Positions 20,775-32,219 are shown, counted from the first letter of the stretch. The stretch is 64,000 nucleotides of DNA from Dermacentor variabilis (GCF_050947875.1 NC_134569.1:18327631-18391630), one strand, 5' to 3'. The notes: a model not told the origin generated them from the letters alone. Translations and numbers: made by a program.

Positions 20775-22159
20775 TCCTTACATTTAGCAGAGATACCATC
20801 AGATTGGCGTAAGGCAAGAGTTGTCCCAATTCATAAGAAGGGCGATCACCTCACAGTGTCAAATTATCGTCCTGTTTCTATTACAAGCACATGCAGCAAA
20901 TTATTAGAGCACATTGTTGCAGGCTTTATTCGTCAGTATTTGACAGATCACAATGTCCTATCCCCACTACAGCATGGGTTCAGAAAGGGATTATCGACTT
21001 CAACTCAACTTGTGTCAGTCATTCATGAAATCTCTGAAGTACTTGACTCGTCCGGACAAGTTGACATGCTCTTTTTAGATTTTAGCAAAGCGTTCGATAA
21101 GGTACCCCACGGAAAATAATCTACAAGCTCGAGTGCATTGGTCTTCCATTAAATATTATATCATGGATCCAAGCCTATCTCCGACACAGGCAGCAGTTCG
21201 TAGAAATTAATAAATGTTCCTCAAGTGTACGTCAGGTAACTTCAGGCGTACCGCAAGGCAGCGTATTAGGACCGCTTTTATTTTTGATCTATATTAATGA
21301 TATAATAGACGCAATCCCCGATGATGTGCATGTCAATCTATTTGCGGATGACTGTGTCATATTTTTAAAAATCGCTTCACGAAACGATCACATATGCTTG
21401 CAGAAATCGGGCATGGCAATTTCCAATTGGTGCAAACGTTGGGGCATGGAATTAAATGTACATAAAACAGTCTTGCTGCGAGTAACAAGAAAAAAGGAAC
21501 CTAGTATATTTTCCTATGTTCTAAACGACACAAAAATAACTGAAGTTGAACAATACAAATACTTAGGCGTCACATTTACTAACAGATTCTCCTGGTCAAA
21601 CCATATTTCCCTTACATGTTCAGCAGCTTTACGGAAATTATGGTTCTTGAAAAGGAAACTTAAAAAGGCACCGGTAAACACAAGAATTTTAGCATATAAC
21701 ACATTCGTGCGATCGAAACTTGAATACGCAGCGGTTGTATGGGATCCTCATACCAAAAAGGACATCATGAATTTGGAACATGTAGAAAGAAAGGCCGTTA
21801 GATTTATCTTTGGAAAATATAAAAGAGAGGATTCCCCGTCCTTACTAATGCTTAGGAATAAAATCACTTCACTAGAACACAGGCGTAAAGTTAGTCGTCT
21901 CCAGTTTTTACATAACATCATAAATGGAAAAATCGGGCTTCAAATACCTCAATATGTAACGCCTCTTAATGCACGAAAAACAAGACATAGACACAACTTT
22001 TCCCTTACGCCATCATTTGCTAAAACAAAATCTCACATGAATAGTTTTTATCCGCGTACTATAAACGAATGGAATTCTCTCCATGTTGAAGTACTTCAAT
22101 CGGGGAACTTCACAAATGCATTGGAAAACTATTTTTCACATAAAATAACACAACCATAA
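20775..22159 (+). pseudogene. CR1-like reverse transcriptase, one frameshift
   Basis: Frame one reads ARVVPIHKKGDHLTVSNYRP, then FRKGLSTSTQLV and MLFLDFSKAFDKVPHGK, and stops at 21117-21119. One extra base there shifts to the frame that continues YKLECIGLPLNIISWIQAYL, VTSGVPQGSVLGPLLFLIYI (about 21235-21295) and the catalytic LFADDCVIF (about 21340). It then runs open to 22159 with LEYAAVVWDPHTKKDIMNLE. The catalytic FADD is intact. The N-terminal endonuclease is missing by 5' truncation. The single frameshift and otherwise long open frame suggest a fairly recent insertion. Confidence 0.88.
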
Positions 22160-22490
22160 ACACAATTTTTTTCAATATTTTTCTCGTTTTCATATGTGAA
22201 ATTTCCTGTATTTAGTTAAGTTTAGTGTCCGATTGTTGTTTGGCACAGCGTTTTGATCCACATATAAATTCAAATGTGCAATTATCTTGTTGTAGTTACT
22301 GTGCTAAGGGAAGCATTGTGATTTTTGTAACGTGGCTATGGGGTGCATCATTTTCATGCACTGTTTATATATACATCTTTTAATTATCTTTGTTGCATTG
22401 TTATTACCTTGTCAACTGTATTACCCCTCCTGCATGGGCCAGTATTTTGGCCTGCAGTATGAATAAATAAATAAATAAAATAAAATTACA
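20775..22490 (+). mobile_element. CR1-like LINE, 5' truncated, inside composite A
   Basis: A reverse transcriptase fragment with a short 3' region ending in an (AAAT)n tail at about 22461-22488. Flanks show an imperfect target duplication of roughly 19 bases (TTCCCTTGCAATAAAATTA before, TTCCCTCTCGATAAAATTA after). The uninterrupted version at about 58620-58645 in copy B confirms the insertion point. A local duplication of CAATAAAATTATCCTTA sits at the left junction. Confidence 0.85.
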
Positions 22491-22708
22491 TTCCCTCTCG
22501 ATAAAATTACAGCTAACTTTCCCTGATAGAAGCACAAATTCGCCGAGTTTTCCCTGAGTATTTCCAGACTATCTAAATCCCCTAAAATTCCCAGTTTTTC
22601 CGGTTGGTAGACATCCTGTATTTATTAGGGGTGTGCGAATACTTGAATATATGAATACGGATCGGATTGTACCTTCTCGAATAGTTTGATTCACGAATCG
22701 AATCTTAA

Positions 22709-24155
22709 CCCTTTGACGGTCAATGACGTAAATATATGGCACCGCGAACAAGTCCAAAAATGGTCGATGCCATATATTTACGGCGCCATCTGTACGTTTA
22801 AAAACCGCGCCAATTTCCTAACTTTTTCTTTTCTGTCATTGCTGCCACTATGTGGGGATACAGGGAATCATTTTCGTGCGCCTCCCTCTCTCGGTTTTCA
22901 TTGCATGGTTTGTTTTAGCGCTAGTTTGCTCCCACGGGCCTATACACTACTACTCGCGCATTGGCGTGCGCGTGGGCGGGCGGCCGTCTGGATTTTGTTT
23001 TGCTGGCGGTTTTGGCTTCTTGCGCTTGCGAAACTGATGGCTATCTCGTTCCTAATCGCTCAAAGGGCGACCGCTGGTTTCTCTCTCATTTAGCGCTCAC
23101 AGGGGTGTGCATAGGAAGGATGCCATCGTGCATGCATTTCTTTTTCTTCTTTTTTTTTTTAAGACTCGCGAAAACTAATTGCCCTAGCTGGTTGGCGATA
23201 AGATGAAGGTTAGCAGAAGTTTGTCACACGTGTTGCTTTTCTTGATGGGCACACAACCAAACAGTTTTCTTGACTGCGTGCACCTAGACAATTCGATTAC
23301 GCTATGGACGTACGTATTAGTGTAAGGGCGGGAACATTTGAGGTTTGTGAAATATTCTCGTGTGCGGATTTTCAAAGCCTTGAACTATGTGCATAAAAAT
23401 GCACAAATTTTTTAATTCTGATAAGTTTATTTGCTTTTTTATTGTTGTTATTCATGAATGAAAAGTGCATATATACCAATGCAAAATATTTTTTTCTCAC
23501 TTTACGGTTGTGGGGATGCGTGACTCTCATGCGTCCCCAGAGATCTAGTTTTCCCGCATAGCCCCAGTCTCCGTGCGGCTTAGCCGCGCACGCGGCGGTC
23601 GGAGTGGTTGAAGCGCAGTGCGAGAGATGGCGCGAGTGTTGCGCTGCGGCGGCGTTACTAGGGTGCAAGGGAGAACATGCTGGGTCTGGGGCGGCGGACC
23701 GACGAACGCGGCGGACGTCCCGCGCGTGCGCCGATCCATGCTTCTGCGAGACTGTCTCGCGTGGCCGCCTTCGAACGCGCCACCGTTCGCGTGACCGTAC
23801 GCGCAAACGAGCAGGCGTTGGGATCCAGCATGGGGCGAATATATTTGCTCGCTATCCGGTCGCGGTGAGTCGGACTTCTAGATTTGTAGCGTGCCCATCG
23901 GCATGTTTTGTGGATAGCATCTCGGCTAGCAGGCATTGATCTATGAAAGGTGCAATAAATGCCCTTGTGATTGTTTGCACTACTGTGTTGTCGTTCCTTT
24001 GTCCCTAGAGCATGGGTGTGAGAACCCCACATGGTCACCCTAGAAAAATTACGGTAATTTTTTTTTCGAAATAAATCCTTAAAATCGGAATCTGCAATAA
24101 AAAAAAATCAACCCTGGGCGGTCGCATATGGCGAAAAAAATCGACCCTCAAAGGC
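22709..24155 (+). mobile_element. piggyBac-like non-autonomous element inside the hAT
   Basis: TTAA at 22705-22708 and 24156-24159, the piggyBac target. Ends CCCTTTGACGGTCAATGACG (left) and, right on the minus strand, GCCTTTGAGGGTCGATTTTT. The left subterminal zone has an inverted repeat of CGTAAATATATGGC around 22726-22780. Long open frames inside are GC-rich and overlap on both strands with no recognisable domain. No transposase found. Confidence 0.8.
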
Positions 24156-24849
24156 TTAATTAAGTATTCGGTTACTCGAACATTCGATATATTCGGCGAG
24201 CTTGGTTGACAGGTAATATGCGAAACACATTTCAGTTCTACTGTTCCATCACGGTCTAGTGCACAGACTCTAAATACACAAAGTTTGAATGCCACGAACC
24301 TGATAGCATGCAAATTTAATTGTGGTCGTGACACAGCCGAACTGTGAAACTCAACTAAAACAACCTCTGCTCGCACCACTCACACAGGCTGCACCATGTG
24401 TAACTTCCTTCACAAGCAAAAGTTGCAGATACACTTGAGAGGAATCGGAGACTGCAATTTGCAAGCACAAAATGAAAGCACACCATTGTGAACCGCGAAA
24501 CCGCACACCATAGCCACACGGCCGCCACAGCATGCTGCATTGGCTGCGTCGCATCGCTGCATGGTCGCGCCACCTCTCCGTTGCAGAGCCAACCAATTTC
24601 TGTCCTACTTTTGCAAGCGGGAGAGAGGTGGCACCAGTTTCTCTTCCCCCATTTCCCCTGTGTGCTCCGTGTCGTTGGCCGTAGGCTTCATTTCACCGCG
24701 CGATCCGAAACTACCAAGTCCCTTGCTAACGGAAACCAAGGCAACATGTTCTGCTACCGAATTTCATCTGCATTATCTGTCGGAAAACATAGTCTGATGA
24801 TCTTGCTCTCGGTCAGGAGCGACATGACTGAATGAAAAAGTGCCGTTTA

Positions 24850-26625
24850 GAAACGTTTCATAAAGAACTCGGCCCAAGAGGCAACATGCAAAAGCCATGA
24901 AACGAAACTTCGAACGCCATCGAGTATCACGCCACCACTTTCGAACCATCTCAAGAGCAAGCATTTTTCTTTGCACAGTGTGTTCTTGAGAGACAGCGGG
25001 AAGCAAGGAAGACCAGACGGTGCACAGCCGCTCATGAAAAGTGTGTTGAAGTTGGGCAAGGACCTATAGCAACGCGAGAGAACGGCAATAACTACCAGGA
25101 TTGCCCTAATGCTGGCGCTCAACCTCCAGCCTTACATCTCTGTCAAATATCAAGGTTTAAAAGGGCTGATGAGCCACATGGAGCCGTTGTACAAGATACC
25201 CAGCCGCACGACGTTCTCGAGGAAAATTACCCTGGAGTTGTACAGAGACATAGTCACGGCTGTTGAGGAGAGAATGCCTGCAGAATGCCAGAAAGGCAAA
25301 GAGTCGATCTCGTTTACAAGCGACATGTGGATGTCGAAAGTCTAACCAAAGTTACATCAGTCTCACCTGCCTCTACTTAACCTCCAACTTCTATATGAGA
25401 AGTTTTGCATTGGACAGCCGGAGTGTGACCAAGAGCGACACTGCTTTCAACATCCTGGAGCCCCTGCAAGCAATGATAGATAACTGGGAGCTGCCACTGC
25501 AGAAAGTTTCAGTCCATGTGGTGATGGACAATGCACGAACTTTCCGTGTGGCCCTTAGGGACATTTCTTGTGTCCCAGTGTATGGGCCATACACTGCAAC
25601 TAGCTATAAAAGATTCCAAGGAAGAAACAACAAGAGTTCCTGCCATTCTCAAGAAGTGTCACGCAATTGTTGGTCATTATAAACACAGTGCCCAAGCTGT
25701 GGCAAGAGTGCAGGATTGCCAGCGATGGATGGAGCTCTCAGTTTTGGAACTTATTCAAGATGTGGAAACAAGATGGAACAGTGAGCATGACATGCTCTCG
25801 CCTCTTGTGCAGCTGAAAGAAGCCGTTTGTTTAGAGCTTGCCACCTCTGAGACAGCTGTGCCCAACCTGACACCACAGGGCTCGTCAGAGCTCTTGAACT
25901 AATCGCATTGACGACCAAAGATCTTAGTGGCCAGAAGTATGCAACTTTTTCGTCAGTAGTACCATTTCTCTATGGAACACAAACGGTCCTGAAAGACTGC
26001 GTTGCAGCCAATGATGACACCTCAGAGTTTGCAAGAAACTTGCTGAAAAGCATGAGGACAAGATTTCCAGGGCAGGACGAGAAAAAGGAGTATGTGTTGG
26101 CAACCACCTGTGACCCCAGGTTTAAGAACCTCTTTTGTGCTCATACGTTCCAGGAAACAAAGTACTTGGAGCTTGCCAGAACTGAGTTGCAGAGCTCTTC
26201 ATGAGAAGCATCAAGTGATTGTACTGAAGCATTAACATCTACAGCTCACAAGGAGCACGTCAGCACTGAGACACTGAGCAATGAGCGCGTCAGTATCTGA
26301 GGCAGCATTGAGAAGCTGGCAGCGTCGTCAGAACGAAGACACTTCTCCAAAGCAGCCAACATAAAGGAGTTTCAGCAGTACCTTCGAGAGCCCACTTGCA
26401 GTGAGGACTAAGACCCTCTAGCATTCTGGAAAGAAACAGGCAAGCAACACTTCCCAGGACTGTGCAAGATGTCCATGAAGTAAATGGGCATTCCAACAAT
26501 TAGTGTACCAAGTGAAAAGTTGTTTTCGATGGCTGGCAACATTGTTATGGCCCGGAGGGAGAAGTTGATCACAGATCAAGTACACCAGCTGCTTTTTTTT
26601 TTTTTTTTTTTGCATGAGAATTTGT
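24850..26625 (+). pseudogene. hAT transposase (ZBED-type), several frameshifts
   Basis: In order: MLALNLQPYISVKYQGLKGL (about 25109), FTSDMWMSK (about 25313), a catalytic-core stretch VSVHVVMDNARTFRVALRD (about 25509), QCMGHTLQLAIKDS (about 25577), ELIQDVETRWNSEHDML (about 25750) and CDPRFKNLF (about 26110). It ends in the hAT dimerisation region with MGIPTISVPSEKLFS (about 26485) and MARREKLITDQVHQLL. These match ZBED-like hAT transposases. At least three frame changes and a stop after the SSELLN motif make it non-functional. A zinc-finger BED domain is expected near 24850 but is too eroded to confirm. Confidence 0.88.
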
Positions 26626-26758
26626 AAACATTCAAGCTTCTGTTAAATAACTTTGCCATTCGATATTCGATTCGACATTGAGATTTTTTTATTCTTGATT
26701 CAACTAGGCATTCGATTCAAGACTTACTATTCAGTATTCGCACATCCCTGGTATTAAT

Positions 26759-27098
26759 CTTTTCCAGTTATGCTTAACAAAAGAAAGCAATGATTTTGCA
26801 GGGAACACAATGATGCCACCATCTCTCATTTAATAACAAAATATTGTCAGTGCTATTTTTTGCCCTTCCATTCAAAAGCAGCAAGCGGGCTATGAGAGAT
26901 ATTGTATGGAGGGCTTAAAGGTGATTTAGACCCTTTAGGGCTCTTTAAGAACTGAAAAAATCTGAGAGAGACTTCACATTAATTACACAGCAAATTTTGC
27001 TAACGGGAATCAAACCAATGAACTCGTCAGGAGAATGCCAGAGCCACTGCACCATTCCAGTAGGTTCCAAATGTGTATCAGAACCATACCACCGTACA
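26759..27098. other. MED12 intron; possible SINE head on the minus strand
   Basis: Around 27000-27057 the minus strand reads GTGCAGTGGCTCTGGCATTC and GGTTTGATTCCCG, like A and B boxes of a tRNA-derived SINE. Nothing else is recognised. Confidence 0.4.
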
Positions 27099-28376
27099 CA
27101 GTCAAACCTCAACATAACGAAGTTGTACTTGTAGCGAAAAACCTTTGTTAAATCGTGAATTTCGTTAATTCAAGGTTTTAAAGTTTCAGCAGTAAAAACA
27201 ACTTCACAAATTCCCAGAGCATTTCCGATGGATAGTATCTTGTAAGTAAGCGCTAATAAACAAATAGCAAGAAGTTCAGGCCATAACAGCATGGTTATGA
27301 GCATTAGCATGAGTGGTACAGATTGCACTAAAAGAAATGCATGAATGTGGCTCATGACGTTTAAGATTTGCATGTATTGCATTGCACAGCACCGTAAATC
27401 TTGGATGCCATGGCTGACCACACTTACAGCCTGTAGCCAGCAACCAAAAATGAAAAACAAAAATGTAAAAAGATATGGATATTCGTCCTAAGCAAAAAGA
27501 AAAAAACAGTCAGTTTCACCAGAAAGGTGGTACACTGATGGCAATAGCAAAGAGACAACTACAAGAAATAAGGTGCATAGCTTTATCAGTGTCACGCACA
27601 CTCATGCAAACATTAACAGGTCTCACTCGATGACCACGAACTCGCTGTCACAATACAAGCGAACGATTTGCACCGTGTCCAGGAAGCTTGACATTACACG
27701 ACCGCCGACATTAGACGCATGGGAACACAATGTGCATCAAGGGACCAATCGTTTTGGCTCGGCCTTTGCACTTGCTGTGAGCAGATTACCTTCCCAGATT
27801 TACGTATGGGCATGCACGAGGAGATGCATGCACTAGGGCAGATAGATGCGCGTTCCAGGACCTCTCCCAGCGCACCTATCGCCCCCCCCCCCCCACTCCC
27901 CCAGTGCATGCTTGATCATGTTACCACGCATTCACTTCCTCTCCATCCCCCTAGCACAGAAGGAATTGTCAGCTCTCGTGTTTCTCGGAGCACAGCGAGC
28001 TGCCATGCGGCCCGCAGCCTATGAAAATTGTTTACCAACGCAACGAAAGGCACAGCGGTGTTATGTGTCTACCGCATTCCAGTATGTGCATTTTTATGGC
28101 ACCTTTTCCATACTTTTCTGGCAGAAGAATGCTTGAAATAACTTTTGCCTCAACTAACATTTTTAGTCTTCAGCTAGATTTACAAGCCATATAGGCTCCA
28201 AGTACGCCCCTGAAATGGCCGAAAACTTTGTTAAATCAAAACAGTGTCACAAAATTACTTCATTAAATTGCGAAAAAAGTACATGGTTTTCAATGGAACT
28301 AAGATCAGGAAATAAAAACAGTTTGTTACATCAAAAATTTCCTTAAATCGAGGATAGTTATATTGAACTTTGACTG
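27099..28376 (+). mobile_element. Tigger-like element T4
   Basis: Ends CAGTCAAACCTCAACATAAC (left) and, right on the minus strand, CAGTCAAAGTTCAATATAAC. An inverted relative occurs at 3555-4427. The flanks are no longer TA (CA on the left). The right side abuts a probable solo LTR that appears to have inserted exactly at the terminal bases. A homopolymer run of C is at about 27882-27895. No intact transposase. Confidence 0.8.
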
Positions 28377-28668
28377 TGTTAGGACAGAGTGGCGGCCGCG
28401 TAAGCGAATTGGGAGCTCCAGGTTAGGCGAGGCAAAGAGTGGTTCTTGGAGAGTGCGCGCGCATTTGACTATAGTTGCCAGGGGAAGGACCAAGTGGCGC
28501 AAGTGTGGTAGCGACAGAGGAAGGAAGATGCAAGCGGTGCGAAGAGTGTGTGCTGCATGTGGTGTGGGCAGATGGACAGCATGTGGATGACATGGGGAAA
28601 GAGTCGCAAAGTGCGGTAATAAAAAAAATTTTTGCCCTCAACATGTCGGTTTGTCGTTGTTTGTAACA
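28377..28668 (+). mobile_element. Probable solo LTR, 292 bases
   Basis: Begins TGTTAGGACAG and ends TTTGTAACA, with perfect TGTTA/TAACA terminal inversion. A polyadenylation-like AATAAA lies about 50 bases before the end. The flanking 4-base words ACTG and GCTG differ at one base, compatible with a decayed duplication. GC-rich compared with both neighbours. No matching internal retrotransposon is in the window, so this is inference from structure. Confidence 0.5.
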
Positions 28669-28771
28669 GCTGTATTTCAAGCCATGATACATGTCTGAAA
28701 AATCATTCACTAAAGTATCAGTCAGCGACTGGGTTTACATTCTTTTGAAATCAGCTGTGCTTACCTCCTTA

Positions 28772-29913
28772 CCGTACCTCGATATAACGAAGTAGGTAAA
28801 ACCGGCGATTTGCTTCGTCATAAAAAAATTTTTTTGTATTGAAATTCAATCTTTTATGCAAATAAGTACAGTCGCCGATCAATTTTTCTTACAAGAAAAG
28901 GGGCCGCAGAATTTTCAGAACTATCAGGCGATATAGAAATGCAAATTTGAATGAGAAAACAATTTATTTTGATGAATTTGGGAGTTGGCACCGAATGGTA
29001 CGGTTTCATGCCACTTCGGCAATATTTTCACATCAGCGGTAAGAATTAAGTGAAGCCAGCCACACTTTTGTGTGAACTCCGTCCCCGCAGCTGATAGCGT
29101 TGCCCGCACTGAGGCGACGCTATCATGAAAAGCGCCGGCAGCGGTGAGCGAATGCTTTGTCTGCCTCTCGCTTCAACAATTCAGTGAAACTCAAGATTAC
29201 GCAACCTCCAATACGACACGCGCGGGAAGACAGCTAACATGATGCCACACCATCTCAGCACGCCCACTCTCTGCACACACGGTAGATTACCTCTAAAGCA
29301 GGGTGCGCAGCTGCATATGCGGTCAGCCGCACTTACAGCCATGTGCAGCCATGGCCAAGACACACGCCAGAAATAGCGAAGTGTCAACTTATCCGCACCC
29401 CCTCCCCCCGCCCCACCGCCCCTCGCACATGTTTGATCCCATTACCGCGAGTGAGCTCCCCTCCTCTTTCCCTCTGCTCATGCGGGAAGGTGGCACTTGT
29501 GAAGCCACCATCTTTCTTGTCTCACCCTCCCGCACTTTCAATCGCACCTAAAGCACAAAGTGTGTGGGCCATGATAGGATCTTATCGCACTTGGACTTTA
29601 AACAGAACATGACGCGGCTCCACTTTGGCTGTCACTCTTGTGAAACCGCACGCAATTTGAAAGTGCATTTGCAAGTAGCCACTTGTAATTCAATCATTTG
29701 ACCATCTGCGTTCACAGAAGCTTCCAGTTATTGTTTCGGCATTCCTTTGCGGTGGAAGTGAAATTTCGTTATATTGAAATCGCACACAAACACACTTTGT
29801 TATATTGAGGTTCTAAATACATGGTGTTCTATGGACAAGAGATTATGAAAAGCTATACTTTGTTATATGGAGAATTTCGTTATATTTAAGTTCGTTATAT
29901 CAAGGTTTAACTG
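28772..29913 (+). mobile_element. Tigger-like element T5
   Basis: The right end on the minus strand is CAGTTAAACCTTGATATAAC, followed by TA. The left end is damaged (ACCGTACCTCGATATAACG). It aligns with the element starting at 60571 over the first 580 bases (AATGAGAAAACAATT-ATTTT, GGTTTCATGCCAC) and with 38205-38627 over the last 360 bases (GGGATCTTATCATACTTGGA), so these three are one subfamily. Confidence 0.8.
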
Positions 29914-30051
29914 TATATGCAAATGAAAAATCAAAATCATTGGTCCCAATATGACAATTGTAAACACACTCATAAAGATTGGGCATTTTACGATAAAATT
30001 GTAGCTGTCAGGTATAAGCTGACAACACAAGATAAAGACGTCTGCAAGTAC

Positions 30052-30172
30052 CTTCATCTTCTTTACGAGGTTGAGATACTGCTTGCGTGTCTCTTCTCCG
30101 GACACACTGTCAGCATTCTGGGTTGTGTGGATGAGTGCTGCCAACATGTCAAGGACGGTAGTGAAGAGTTCA
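30052..30172 (-). CDS. MED12: MED12 internal exon
   Basis: Seventh visible MED12 exon, 121 bases. It encodes ELFTTVLDMLAALIHTTQNA and ends EETRKQYLNLVKKMK, matching vertebrate ELFTTVLDMLGVLINGTLA...EENKRAYMNLVKKLK. The acceptor is TTCCACAG|TGAAC, with one base completing the previous codon. The donor is ATGAAG|GTACTT at phase 0. Only 350 bases of intron separate it from the preceding exon, the shortest intron in the window. The next intron is over 12 kb and holds a hAT element, a composite transposon and several pogo-like elements. Confidence 0.95.
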
Positions 30173-30522
30173 CTGTGGAAAGATGAAAAAAGGACGTCCT
30201 GATATTTGCTTTTTTTTTTTTTTTCAAAGTATAAACAGGAGACTGCTCATGATGACTGTGACAAGTACCACAGTGATGGTCATGAAGCATTTATTCAGAC
30301 TTTGTGATGGAGGAGCTTTTAGAAAATAACTGGCCCAGTAAACACACTCTAATCTGCATATCGCAGGAGTGAAGACTTTGCTGCTGCCGTCTGTGTTGCT
30401 ATGGTAGCCTACTAGGGCAGCCTGCTAACACAAAATGTTCACTATATTCAGAATCAAAGACCACTGTTTCTAAAGTTTCGCCATTAACACAAACTCTTAT
30501 AGAGGTCAGGCACAGAACTCAC
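30173..30522. other. Short MED12 intron
   Basis: 350 bases between the 30704 and 30172 exons. It has a poly-A run on the minus strand (T run at 30209-30225 on plus) and no element. Confidence 0.6.
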
Positions 30523-30704
30523 AAGTTGCAGTGCAGGTCGACGACCCCATGGCTGATAAGCTGCACAAGCAGCAGGGCCCAGTCAGTGGTGAAGCTTGTG
30601 TTGCGTTGAATCATGTCGAACATTCCACCCACAAGGCTTAGCCTCAGTAGCAGTGCCTCGTGCAATAGCAAACGACTCTTCAAGTCCTCTGCTATGGGTT
30701 TCTC
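30523..30704 (-). CDS. MED12: MED12 internal exon
   Basis: Sixth visible MED12 exon, 182 bases. It starts EKPIAEDLKSRLLLHEAL and continues RLSLVGGMFDMIQRNTSFTT then DWALLLVQLISHGVVDL. The vertebrate counterpart reads [41 protein letters not shown]. The acceptor is TGTGCAG|GAGAAA at phase 0 and the donor is AACTT|GTGAGT at phase 2. The following exon at 30172 supplies the last base of a Phe codon, restoring the ELFTTVLDML motif directly after it. Confidence 0.96.
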
Positions 30705-31441
30705 CTGCACATGCCAAACAATATCCTAAGCCCAGAGCAACTAATGAGACAAACACTGGTAAAGGGTATCCTTAGCCCAAGGCATATGGACACAAAGCAA
30801 GCAATTTTCATTGCATTTTCAATGTTTCAATACTCCGGGTATAGAAGAGTAATTTCACCTAAATCCTCCAGAAGTTAGGAGCACCAGTGGCGCAACAGCG
30901 AGCCCTCACTTCAGAGAACCACAAGAGCTCGAGCCATGCATTCAATATAATTCAGCAACGCACAGGTCTGAACTAGTTGGTACTCCATTGACACAGTGTA
31001 GTGCACAAAGGTAACAAAGGATAGGGGATAAACAGATGGGACGAGCACTAACTTCAACTGACTTGATTGGTCACATGTGCACATATATATTGAAACACAA
31101 AGGAAACGGAGAAAAAGCGCATAAGAATGAAAAAAAAAGAACAAGCCGAACTAACGAAAACAAAATTTCTCTAAGCCGCAATCAAGAACAAAAGAGAGTT
31201 ATAGTTTAGCTTTCATCTTCTCTTTAGGTAATCAACCTTTATCAACGAAATTAACAAAAAAAAAGGTTTTCATACGTTACGTTAAACTACTTTAACGTTC
31301 TTCTTTAATGCTGCTTTAACATGCACCAAAAGCATGGTATACAATCGATCCTAGATATACTGAACTCGGATATATTGAATTATTGTCTATATCAAGCAGT
31401 AGTAAAATCCCATGCCAAAGTTTAGCGATGTGCTACGCATA
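30705..31441. other. MED12 intron, unassigned
   Basis: No complete element. At about 31341-31410 a degraded Tigger-like terminal sequence (GATCCTAGATATACTGAACT) is visible. Confidence 0.45.
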
Positions 31442-32219
31442 CAGTCAACAAACAATTTTCCAGACACCTGATTTTTCAGACGTGTCTGATAATTTGGATG
31501 CCTTCACAGCACTGCCACGTACCCCATAGAGTCAATGTAGAAGAACATCTGAAATTTAGGACACAAAAACCCTTCACCATCCGTTTTTCTGGACTTTTTG
31601 CCATGACTGCAGTTCCGAAACGGCGTTATCGAAGCCACCACCACCACCATTTTGATTACCCCGCCACCTCGAATAGACGCTCTCGCACGCAGATGCACTG
31701 GAAGTCACCGCAGCAACGCTGTGTCTACCTGCTTCGACTTTCGCTACAAAGTGTTTTGTTGTTCGGGGCCATGTTTTTCACTGAAAGAATTCGCTGCTGT
31801 CATCAATGGCGCTGACTCTTCCGTTGTAATCCTCGCCAATGGCTTCGCAGCACGGAAAGCATGACACATTGCATAATGCCCGTTTCTAAAAGCCAGCTTC
31901 GCCTCAATACAGCAGTGTTATGCGGTGAAACATACGTAAAGTATTGCGGTGAAGCATACTAAGAGTGTGAAGGTGCAATTGTCACGGGACACAGTGTGTA
32001 TTTCTTAACTGTACATGCATGCAGCTGTCGTCTCCTGCCACACTACGAGCACTGATAACCCTAATAAGTGTACTGGCATGCCTTCAGGGCTATTTTGGAC
32101 GTACCTGTGGCAATCTGAGCCCTTGGAGGCAGTAAAGACATGCACTCATTTTTTCAGACTGCCTGATTTTCGGACATTTTCACAGCCCTTATGGAGTCCG
32201 AAAAATCAGAAGTTGGCTA
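31442..32219 (-). mobile_element. Inverted family P element
   Basis: TA at 31440-31441 precedes CAGTCAACAAACAATTTTCC. The other end on the minus strand reads CTGATTTTTCGGACTCC. The minus strand aligns with 19872-20637 and 57802-58516, including GGCATTATGCAA, AATTCTTTCAGTGAAAAACA and CTGAAGGCATGCCAGTACAC. Right boundary accurate to a few bases only. No open frame of note. Confidence 0.75.

Larger units (their letters stand above)
19226..22618 (+). mobile_element. Composite element A, ends CAGAGTGTCCACCAA
   Basis: The left end CAGAGTGTCCACCAAGTTGA and right end (minus strand) CAGGATGTCTACCAACCGG form short inverted repeats. TATTT is repeated at 19221-19225 and 22619-22623, a possible target duplication. 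The body matches copy B (57093-58747) outside the LINE insertion. Both copies contain a family P element at the same internal place, right after CAGCTGTA. Copy A was later split by a CR1-like LINE. The superfamily of the outer element is not known to me. Confidence 0.75.
22626..26750 (+). mobile_element. hAT transposon with decayed transposase
   Basis: Terminal repeats TAGGGGTGTGCGAATACTTG (left) and, right on the minus strand, CAGGGATGTGCGAATACTGA. The 8-base target duplications differ at one base: GTATTTAT (22618-22625) and GTATTAAT (26751-26758). The transposase is at about 24850-26625. A piggyBac-like element interrupts the left part. The related non-autonomous copy is at 51718-53705. An 8-base duplication and this protein both specify hAT. 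Confidence 0.92.

Noticed and set aside
23545..24038. Overlapping GC-rich open frames as a gene
   Set aside because: Arg/Ala-rich on both strands inside a TTAA-flanked element; no recognisable domain or splice pattern.
27694..28136. Pro/Ser-rich open frames near a C run
   Set aside because: Homopolymer-driven composition within T4; not conserved in the inverted copy at 3555-4427.
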